Shown here: positions 41,863 through 49,004 of the stretch, one piece after another
How the letters are laid out: every line of letters begins with the position of its first letter
How positions within the stretch are numbered: position 1 is the first letter of the stretch
From: Bacteroidales bacterium
GTDB lineage: Bacteria > Bacteroidota > Bacteroidia > Bacteroidales > JAAYJT01
Assembly: GCA_014860575.1 (NCBI GenBank)
Contig: JACZJK010000052.1
Span: forward strand, 62,001 to 126,000
Length of the DNA: 64,000 nucleotides
Reading direction: 5' to 3'
Position numbers and translations under genes: made by a program
Notes under the pieces: model-generated
Seen by the model: only the letters and a program-made list of their open reading frames with translations
What the model was told of the DNA's origin: nothing
Database searches by the model: none

Positions 41863-44512
41863 GGCATATTCTACCCTGTTATTTTCCTGCATCGTCCTGA
41901 TGCTTTCTGCATATCCTGTTGAAATTTTCGGACAAGAAAAGACCTCAAAACCAACTTTGTCACAGGAAGATATGCTTGAATTCACCCGCCAGTCAGAGCA
42001 ATTGGTGAGGTTTATGGAATATGCATTTAACTCAATTGGCGACCCCAACGTGAGCGCCAGGGAAAAAGATATTATAATCAATCAAAGTTACCTGAAGTTT
42101 TTTACCTCCAGCAAGGTTCAAATTGAAGACGATCTTGTTGAAGGTCGCTTTACAGTCACCAACAAGGAGGTGCAGGCCTACCTGAAAGATCTGGATTTTT
42201 TCTTTCAGAATGTTGAATTCACCTTTACGATTGAAGACATTTCCTATAATGTAAATGATAAAGGCCAGGTTTTCTTCATCGTTACCTCAACCCGAAACCT
42301 GAGTGGGAAAACAGTCGAAGGCGACTCCATTTATAACAACCAGGCCCGCTTCATCGAAATCAATCTTGATCGCGATAAACGCGATTTAAAAATAGCCAGC
42401 ATATACACAACCAAGCTAAGCGAAAAAGAAGACATGCGTAACTGGTGGGCAAGCCTGGATTCCGATTGGCGGTTGTATTTTGCAAAAGGAACTATGATTA
42501 ACGAAAACCTGCCACTGAAAGACATTGTCAGCTTTGAAGATGGCAAAATCCTGATCGAACGCTTCCATTCAACTGTAATTGAAGGTTATGTTATGGAAAC
42601 ACGTCGTGCTGATACGATGTTTTTGAATACCGGTGAAATCTATCGCGAAATAGGTCGGATATGGAAGATGGAAAGCATTGATATATCTGATTTTTCTTTT
42701 ATTTCTGATCTCTCACCTCTTGCTAAATTATCCGAACTCAAAACCATCAATATCAGTGGTTCTCATGTTGATGATCTCACACCAATACGTAACCTTACCC
42801 GTCTTGAGAACCTGATAATTTCAAAAACCTTTGTTCAGCGTCTCGATCCATTGCGTCACGCGATCAACATGAAGTCATTGGATATCAGCAATACTACCAT
42901 TAACGATCTGTCACCTGTAAGCGCGTTCCCATCTCTTGAACGCATCAATTTTGCCAATACGCTGGTTGAGGATCTCACAGCACTTACCGATTTGAGCTTA
43001 TTGCGCGATATCCGGCTTACCAACACACCTGTGATGGATCTTAATCCCTTAGGTGGATTAATTAGCTGCATTGTACTTGATATTTCGAACACAAACATCA
43101 GCAGTATTGATGCACTCGGCGATTTACAATCCCTTGAAAGATTGCATGCCGATAATACTAAAATTACAGATCTTGAGGCGCTTACAAGCTTGTCTAACCT
43201 TCAGTACCTTTTAATTGAGGGAACCGGGATAAGCACTATTCAGGTACTTTCCGGTTTGCCATCACTTCAGCGTATTTATTGTGATCGAACTCCAATTACA
43301 AGAGAGGAAGCCAATAAATTTATGCAGGAAAATCCAAAGGTCCTGGTTATACATGAGTCAGAAGCACTTTCAACATGGTGGAATGGAGTTCCTCAATCCT
43401 GGAGAAATGTTTTCGGAAAATATGTTCCCTTATCCGAACCACCCACCCGCGAAGAACTGCACGAAGTTGCAAATCTTACTCTTATTGATATTAGCGGCAA
43501 CAAGGAAATACTCAGCCTTTCACCACTTCAGAAGTTACTCGGGCTTAGGTCGTTGCTAGCGCGCGAAACGAATATCTTCACTATTGAAACCCTAAAGGAG
43601 AATATTGATTTAGTTGAACTTGATGTTTCTTCCACGCATATTCAAGACATTAAAGTGTTGGCGAACCTTCGGATTCTGGAAACAGTAAAGTTTGCTTATA
43701 CCCCTGTGGATGATTTATCACCATTACAATCAAATTATCAACTAAAGCATCTTGATCTGGAATTTACCAATGTAGTTTCACTTTTACCAATCACTACCCA
43801 CACTAATCTGGAAATGGTAATTTGTGATGGAATTCAGGTAAACGCGGAAGAATTGTCATTGATTTACGATGCGAACCCGCTTGTAACCGTGATCCACCAA
43901 ACCGAATTTTTAACTGAGTGGTGGCAGAATTTACCTGAAGCCTGGGTAAATATTTTAAAGTCGCAGCTTACTATTGATAATCCACCAACAAAGTATGATC
44001 TGCATCGCATGATTGACCAGCATGAACTTGACATCAGCAATACCCGCGAACTTCAGGGTCTTAAGCACATTGAGTTATTCCACCGTTTACGGGTTCTTAA
44101 AATGACGGATTTACAGGTAACAGACCTTGCCTCACTCGGGTCACTCAGGAATCTTGAGGAATTGTATTGTTCAAATAATCCTATAAGCAGTCTTCAACCC
44201 TTAGGCCAAATGAATAAGCTCACGGTTTTGGATTGTTCAAATACAATGGTACGAAACCTGAATGATTTAAGAAACCTGCCAAATCTTAGAGTTCTAAATA
44301 TTTCAGGAACTCAGGTTAGGAGCCTGAGGCCACTAAGCAATTTGCACTCATTACGTCAACTTGATTGCTACAATACAAAGATAATCAGCCTGATCCCACT
44401 CGAGAGCCTCAAAGGATTGGAACTTCTCAGATGCTATAATACCAATGTATGGCAATACTTTATTAACCGTTTTAAGAGAGCTGTTCCAGACTGCGAAGTT
44501 GTGTATTATTAG
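41855..44512 (+). CDS. Exported leucine-rich-repeat protein with three WW-x-x-LP-type modules
   Basis: An 885-residue exported protein (signal about residues 1-28, ending IFGQ). After an N-terminal domain (about 35-195) come three blocks, each introduced by a repeated motif: WWASLDSDWRLYF at residue 197, WWNGVPQSWRNVF at 508 and WWQNLPEAWVNIL at 689. Each is followed by SDS22-like leucine-rich repeats of about 22 residues with an LxxLxxLxIxxTxIxDLxPL pattern (about 270-495, 545-680 and 715-870). LRR arrays bind protein partners, so this may be a surface or periplasmic recognition protein. It is the last gene of the four-gene operon. Internalin-like folding is likely, but no virulence role is implied. 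Confidence 0.85.
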   Translation: MNRAYSTLLFSCIVLMLSAYPVEIFGQEKTSKPTLSQEDMLEFTRQSEQLVRFMEYAFNSIGDPNVSAREKDIIINQSYLKFFTSSKVQIEDDLVEGRFTVTNKEVQAYLKDLDFFFQNVEFTFTIEDISYNVNDKGQVFFIVTSTRNLSGKTVEGDSIYNNQARFIEINLDRDKRDLKIASIYTTKLSEKEDMRNWWASLDSDWRLYFAKGTMINENLPLKDIVSFEDGKILIERFHSTVIEGYVMETRRADTMFLNTGEIYREIGRIWKMESIDISDFSFISDLSPLAKLSELKTINISGSHVDDLTPIRNLTRLENLIISKTFVQRLDPLRHAINMKSLDISNTTINDLSPVSAFPSLERINFANTLVEDLTALTDLSLLRDIRLTNTPVMDLNPLGGLISCIVLDISNTNISSIDALGDLQSLERLHADNTKITDLEALTSLSNLQYLLIEGTGISTIQVLSGLPSLQRIYCDRTPITREEANKFMQENPKVLVIHESEALSTWWNGVPQSWRNVFGKYVPLSEPPTREELHEVANLTLIDISGNKEILSLSPLQKLLGLRSLLARETNIFTIETLKENIDLVELDVSSTHIQDIKVLANLRILETVKFAYTPVDDLSPLQSNYQLKHLDLEFTNVVSLLPITTHTNLEMVICDGIQVNAEELSLIYDANPLVTVIHQTEFLTEWWQNLPEAWVNILKSQLTIDNPPTKYDLHRMIDQHELDISNTRELQGLKHIELFHRLRVLKMTDLQVTDLASLGSLRNLEELYCSNNPISSLQPLGQMNKLTVLDCSNTMVRNLNDLRNLPNLRVLNISGTQVRSLRPLSNLHSLRQLDCYNTKIISLIPLESLKGLELLRCYNTNVWQYFINRFKRAVPDCEVVYY

Positions 44513-44707
44513 CATATTTCCTCAACCCGTTTCCTCAATACGGGGAATTTTTCCACGCTGCTTTTTTTCTCCTATTCTCAACACTTTGGTTCATTAACTA
44601 TAAAGCCCTTATAAATAGTAGAGTAAAATAATAAATCTTGTCAAAAGGCAGGTTTGGCAAGGTTTTTATAATGATGATAGCATCGCACATTTCTAAAAAA
44701 TACGGCC

Positions 44708-44914
44708 ATGTTTGAATTATCAAAATACATTTTACTACAGTACAGTTTCGACGAATCACTATTCGGTAAGGAACTAAGAAAAATCCTTCTTTGGATGGGT
44801 GAAGAAAAAGATGAAGAAAAAATGAAGTTACGCGACTGGTGTGTTAACAATTATGGAAATACATACGGAAGAACAATTCGCCGTATTTTCAGAAGTGCAA
44901 ATGCCAGCGCTTAA
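44708..44914 (+). CDS. Small conserved-looking protein, 68 residues
   Basis: The frame codes for a 68-residue soluble protein, MFELSKYILLQYSFDESLF at the start, then helices with ELRKILLWMGEEKDEEKMKLRDWC and a basic end (TYGRTIRRIFRSANAS). No family recognised. It is preceded by 195 bp without genes and followed after 44 bp by a perfect terminator, which suggests a discrete single-gene transcript. Codon use is coherent. The positively charged tail could bind nucleic acid, but that is a guess. Confidence 0.6.
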   Translation: MFELSKYILLQYSFDESLFGKELRKILLWMGEEKDEEKMKLRDWCVNNYGNTYGRTIRRIFRSANASA

Positions 44915-44958
44915 TTAAAGATAGTAAGAATTGCTTTTTTCTGTTTTGTTCTCCTTTT

Positions 44959-44995
44959 GCAGCAGATAATGGGGTGATTATCTGCTGCTTTTTTT
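44959..44995 (+). terminator. Strong Rho-independent terminator
   Basis: GCAGCAGATAAT (44959-44970) pairs perfectly with ATTATCTGCTGC (44977-44988) around a 6-base loop and runs into a T-tract. It serves the 68-residue gene. Confidence 0.9.
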
Positions 44996-45010
44996 GTGCC
45001 GATTTGTAAA

Positions 45011-45841
45011 TTATTGCTCAGGAAAAGGAAGTTTTGATGGCTGGGCGTTTATTTCTCGTTTTATCATATCCACATCTCTTTTTAGCTGTACAATGGTTTG
45101 CGTAAGTTCTTCCCGCGGAAGGTTTGGTTCAGGTACCTCTGAACTGATATAATGCACGAAGCGCCACATTTCCCGAATCTCTTTTCCATCAATCTCATAA
45201 GGTTCGTACAATGAGTTCAGTGAGTAAGCCCGTAGTTTACCTTCCGTTTTCAATAAATTCTGAACAATCTTAAAAACAAGTCCATCAGCAATTGTCAGGA
45301 TGATATATGCCTGCCCGTCGCGAACCAGGTTCCAGTTTTGAATAAATTCACCTGTCACCATTGAGCCGTCGGGAATAGGCAGCATGGAATCACCAGTTAT
45401 CTGAAAAGTCCGGTATTTCTTTTCCTTTGAAAGAAAAGGCAACTGAAAAGCTGGCAAGATCTTTATGTACTCAGGATCGGCAAAACCTGTAGCATAGCCT
45501 GCCGAAGCCTTTTCATTTACCAGTTCAATATTCTCTTCGTTGCCGGGATCAACCGTTGTTGTTAGAACCCTCAGGTTGCTTCCCGAATAAAATATATCAT
45601 ACCCCATTTCTATTTGCGACAGCTCACTTTCTCTCAACGCCGACAGGTTAACCTTCAATAAGGTGTCAACAGAGACTTTATAATACTTTGAAAATTCAAT
45701 GAGGACATCAATTCCTGGCTCGGCAACCTCATTTTCGTAACCGCTCAGGGTGGAGCGTTTCATTTCCAGCGAAAAGGCTACATCTTCCTGGGTGCGGCCG
45801 CGGCGTTTGCGTAGTAATTTGATGTTATTGGCGAATTGCAT
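45011..45841 (-). CDS. LexA-like repressor: XRE helix-turn-helix plus S24 autopeptidase
   Basis: A 276-residue protein from the ATG at 45841 (MQFANNIKLLRKRRG), chosen over an in-frame start 7 codons upstream because family members begin at this point. An XRE-type helix-turn-helix (about residues 5-58) is followed by a linker and a LexA/UmuD-like S24 domain. The likely self-cleavage bond is Ala114-Gly115 (KASAGYATG). The catalytic pair is Ser152 (TGDSMLP) and Lys191 (LVFKIVQN), with spacing close to LexA. RecA-stimulated cleavage would relieve repression. It is divergent from dinB, so it probably controls that gene and itself, making a small damage-response unit. A coiled coil ends the protein. 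Confidence 0.85.
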   Translation of the reverse strand: MQFANNIKLLRKRRGRTQEDVAFSLEMKRSTLSGYENEVAEPGIDVLIEFSKYYKVSVDTLLKVNLSALRESELSQIEMGYDIFYSGSNLRVLTTTVDPGNEENIELVNEKASAGYATGFADPEYIKILPAFQLPFLSKEKKYRTFQITGDSMLPIPDGSMVTGEFIQNWNLVRDGQAYIILTIADGLVFKIVQNLLKTEGKLRAYSLNSLYEPYEIDGKEIREMWRFVHYISSEVPEPNLPREELTQTIVQLKRDVDMIKREINAQPSKLPFPEQ

Positions 45842-45926
45842 GGCTTTAATGTATTTTACCAAGGTGATTAAAATTTTTAGGATCCGGTTGCTTTTAAGAA
45901 ATAATGATTATATTGTCGTCAATAAA

Positions 45927-45966
45927 TTGATTAAATACTGATCAAAGGTAATACATTGTTTAAACA
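45927..45966. promoter_or_regulatory. Candidate operators between the LexA-like gene and dinB
   Basis: Two inverted repeats lie in the 159-bp divergent region: TTGATTAAATACTGATCAA (45927-45945; arms TTGAT/ATCAA) and TGTTTAAACA (45957-45966, a perfect 10-bp palindrome). A minus-strand -7 box TACCTTTG at 45950-45943 overlaps the first, a fit for autorepression. Confidence 0.4.
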
Positions 45967-46000
45967 TTTATAAAAAAATCATAATTTTTTTTTCAAAAAA

Positions 46001-47167
46001 ATGATGAATACAACATCCGGCAATACACTGCGTACCATTGTTCACATGGATCTTGACACATTTTTCGTGTCGGTTGAGCGACTGCAAAACAGCCGGTTGA
46101 ATGGTTTGCCTGTAATTATAGGTGGAATGTCCGACCGCGGTGTGGTGGCAGGTTGCAGCTATGAAGCCCGTCATTTTGGTGTGCACTCGGCCATGCCTAT
46201 GAAAATGGCACGCATTCTTTGTCCTGATGCCGTGTACATACGCGGCGACCTTGAAACCTACTCGCGTTATTCGCGCATGGTTACTGAAGTTATTGCCGAA
46301 AAAGCGCCAGTGTTTGAAAAAGCATCAATTGATGAGCACTATCTGGACATTACCGGAATAGATCGTTTTTTTGGATCCATGAAATGGACACACGAACTCC
46401 GGCAAAGCATCATGCGTAACACCGGCTTACCAATATCGGTGGGATTATCGGTTAATAAAACTGTTTCGAAGATTGCCACAGGCATGGCCAAGCCCAATGG
46501 TGAGTTACAGGTGCCCTTGCTACAGGTGAAGCCTTTCCTTGATCCGCTGTCAATCAGAAAAATACCGATGATAGGCGATAAAACTTATCATTTACTGCGT
46601 TCTATGGGCATTGCCACCATCCGCACATTAAGTTGTATGCCTCCTGAAATGGTTGAAAGAGTGCTCGGGCAAAATGGAATCGTAATCTGGAAAAAAGCAA
46701 ATGGCATTGATCCAACGCCTGTTCAATCCTACTCCGAACGCAAATCAATCAGTACAGAAACTACCTTTGAAACCGATACTACCGATATTGCCATGCTTAA
46801 CAGCCTGGTTACCGGGATGACTGAAAAGATTGCTTTTCAGTTGCGAAAAAAGCAAAAACTTACTTCCTGTGTTACTGTTAAAATCAGGTATTCAAATTTT
46901 GACACCCATACCATGCAGCAACGTATTCCATACACGGCGCTTGATCATATGCTTATACCGGTGGCAAAATCTTTGTTTGCCCGCGTTTATCAGCGTCGTA
47001 TGCTTGTCAGGTTGATTGGGGTAAGGTTCAGTCATCTGGTATCGGGAATGCAACAGATCAATATGTTCGACGATACGCCGGAAATGGTAAACCTTTACCA
47101 GGCCTTGGATCGCATCCGCTTGAAATACGGAAAGCAGGCCATTGGAAGGGCCGTTTTTAGTTTGTAG
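46001..47167 (+). CDS. dinB: DNA polymerase IV (Y-family translesion polymerase)
   Basis: A 388-residue Y-family polymerase that copies past damaged bases with low fidelity. The catalytic residues are Asp17 in HMDLDTFFVSVE, and Asp111-Glu112 in SIDEHYLD. The SVGLSVNKTVSKIATGMAKPNG stretch (about residues 146-167) is the usual palm/thumb signature, and the little-finger domain closes the protein. The C-terminal clamp-binding motif is represented by QQINMFDD (about residues 351-358). The start is ATG at 46001, or the next codon. It is divergent from the LexA-like repressor. The usual SIDEAYLD is SIDEHYLD here, a mild change. Confidence 0.93.
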   Translation: MMNTTSGNTLRTIVHMDLDTFFVSVERLQNSRLNGLPVIIGGMSDRGVVAGCSYEARHFGVHSAMPMKMARILCPDAVYIRGDLETYSRYSRMVTEVIAEKAPVFEKASIDEHYLDITGIDRFFGSMKWTHELRQSIMRNTGLPISVGLSVNKTVSKIATGMAKPNGELQVPLLQVKPFLDPLSIRKIPMIGDKTYHLLRSMGIATIRTLSCMPPEMVERVLGQNGIVIWKKANGIDPTPVQSYSERKSISTETTFETDTTDIAMLNSLVTGMTEKIAFQLRKKQKLTSCVTVKIRYSNFDTHTMQQRIPYTALDHMLIPVAKSLFARVYQRRMLVRLIGVRFSHLVSGMQQINMFDDTPEMVNLYQALDRIRLKYGKQAIGRAVFSL

Positions 47168-47216
47168 CGTGCAGCAATGGAGTTTTACAAGCGATAGGTT
47201 TGTGGAACCGGTATTA

Positions 47217-47597
47217 TCAATCAATCCGGCTTAAATACCTTACCGTTACCATTGATGGGTTATTGTGTTCTATCACCATGTTCGTTCCGGTAAACTCAAC
47301 AATATACCAGGTTGAACTTTTACAGAACTCAGTTGCGAGAACCAGTTCATCTTCATTAACAACATAACTAAATGGCATTTCAGCTGTTGGATAAATCAAT
47401 GAACCTGTTCCAGTGTTGTTTAATTGCATATAGGAATCGCATAGTTCCGTCATCGTTTCGCTTGTTTTTTCAAGACCGGAATACCTGGCATTTAGCTGTT
47501 TATCTATTTGCCAATGACCCACCACATCAACAGATGGAGTTTTACGGCATGCTGTAGAAAATGCAATCAGCATTAAGGCTAGTATTGTATATTTCAC
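47217..47597 (-). CDS. Small lipoprotein, possibly lipocalin-like
   Basis: A 126-residue lipoprotein read from the GTG at 47597, which puts the lipobox LIAFSTAC at about residue 17; a TTG 6 codons upstream is also in frame. The mature part has GHWQIDKQL near its start and then several predicted strands (GSLIYPTAEMPFSYVV, TWYIVEF, MVTVRYL). This resembles the 'lipocalin-like' small lipoproteins common in Bacteroidota, which often begin with a VGxW motif as here (VVGHWQ). Function unknown. It is convergent with dinB, 49 bp apart. Confidence 0.65.
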   Translation of the reverse strand: MKYTILALMLIAFSTACRKTPSVDVVGHWQIDKQLNARYSGLEKTSETMTELCDSYMQLNNTGTGSLIYPTAEMPFSYVVNEDELVLATEFCKSSTWYIVEFTGTNMVIEHNNPSMVTVRYLSRID

Positions 47598-48133
47598 TAT
47601 TTGATCCCCCGCCAACAGGCATTATAAAGGTGATTGGCTATGCGCCAATACACTAATGCAATCAGTATTTTATGAAGATTTTGCCCTCACAAACAGTCAT
47701 CAGAAATTACAAATCTGATAACTGCATCCTAAAATTGCAATGGTTCGTAATAATAAAAGATTCTTCTGATTAATCTTAAACACTTTTTCAAGTGCTCAAA
47801 CGAAGAATTCTCAAACTTTATACCAAATAACTTACATGCTGAATGTAAGCAACCTAGAATGGATTGAGGTTGTTTATCAGCACCAGAATGGGACAAAGTG
47901 CTTGAATTGAGGACAGGACAAGACAATGATCATTATTGGAAATACCAAAAACAAATAATCAATAGAAACAAAAGCAGTATAGGCAATTAGCTCTACTGTA
48001 TGAAAAGTTATTAATGGTTTACCAATGTTATGGCTGTTTTGATCTAATGGTTAGAGTTTGGAACTACTATCAATCATGATTTCGCAGAGCACACTGGTAC
48101 TATTCGATAGGCATTTGCTTTGCGAGGTAGCAG
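47598..48133. other. 536-bp stretch without a convincing gene
   Basis: AT-rich sequence between two minus-strand genes. A 65-codon minus-strand frame from a TTG (47729-47926) contains HLKKCLRLIRR but lacks a family match, a proper start and any regulatory element. The stretch could hold a decayed gene or the far upstream control region of the lipoprotein. No repeats or strong hairpins were noticed. Confidence 0.4.
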
Positions 48134-48871
48134 TTATCTCAAAAGTAACCGGACATCATCACCGGGTTGATATTCCTTTGGTTCATGCCCATATTTAAAA
48201 ACCCGCATTGGACGTGCTCCAACCAGTTTTATAGAATCATCTTCGACCCAAAGTGCAGTAGCTTCGCGCAATCCGGCAACAATGATTTGCCTGTTGATTG
48301 CCATGAATTCATTAATGCGTTGTTCACGCGTTTCGCCACCGTGTCCCTGAGGATTAGCATCAAGATAGTGCGGGTTGATCTGGAATGGAACCAGGTTTAG
48401 GCAATCAAAGCTTTTGGGTTGAATGATAGGCATGTCATTGGTGGTTCGCAATGTAGGGCAGGCAACATTAGCTCCTGCGCTCCATCCCATAAAGGGAAGT
48501 CCGTCTTCAACGCGCTGCCTCAGGGATTCCATAATCCCTGATTGATGCATCATATAAACCAGATGGAAAGTATTGCCTCCTCCAATTGCAATGGCCCTGG
48601 CTTCTTTAACGGCATGAATTGGGTCTTTTTCTTTGTGAATTGAATAAATTTCCAATCCGAGAAGTTTGAAAACATTGTTGACCCTTTCTTCATAGATATC
48701 ATAGGAAGCTGTCAGGCTTTCGGCAGAGAGGTTAACACCAGCCCATGGTATGAACAATATCCTGTTCACGTCAGTATTTGCCATAAAGTCAATGATGTGT
48801 TGCCGTGGCCATCCCAGGTATTCTTCACCGGCATTGGTTGAATTGCTAATGAGCAGAAGTTTCTTTTTCAT
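48134..48871 (-). CDS. pepE: Dipeptidase E (peptidase S51 family)
   Basis: A 245-residue cytoplasmic serine peptidase that hydrolyses Asp-X dipeptides. Family hallmarks are GGGNTFHLVYMM (about residues 98-109), the nucleophile Ser in GWSAGANVACPT (about 129-140) and FQINPHYLDANPQGHGGETREQRINEF (about 162-188) with the His/Glu of the triad. N-terminal KKLLLISNSTNAGEEYLGW is also typical. Length is slightly above the E. coli enzyme (229). The gene is alone, with a 133-bp gap to the next minus-strand gene. Confidence 0.93.
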   Translation of the reverse strand: MKKKLLLISNSTNAGEEYLGWPRQHIIDFMANTDVNRILFIPWAGVNLSAESLTASYDIYEERVNNVFKLLGLEIYSIHKEKDPIHAVKEARAIAIGGGNTFHLVYMMHQSGIMESLRQRVEDGLPFMGWSAGANVACPTLRTTNDMPIIQPKSFDCLNLVPFQINPHYLDANPQGHGGETREQRINEFMAINRQIIVAGLREATALWVEDDSIKLVGARPMRVFKYGHEPKEYQPGDDVRLLLR

Positions 48872-49004
48872 GAATGTTGAATTTTATGAATAAACTAAAC
48901 CATCGGTAATTGACTGCAGGTCTAAATGCCCGGCTAAGTTAATAAATTTTCAATGAAATTGGATCAACAATCTGGTTTTTTAGAAAACAAGCCCGGTACA
49001 ATGT

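Noticed and set aside
47729-47926. 65-codon minus-strand frame in the gap before pepE
   Set aside because: It begins with TTG, has no recognisable family, signal or neighbour support; kept only as a possible decayed gene in the gap description.
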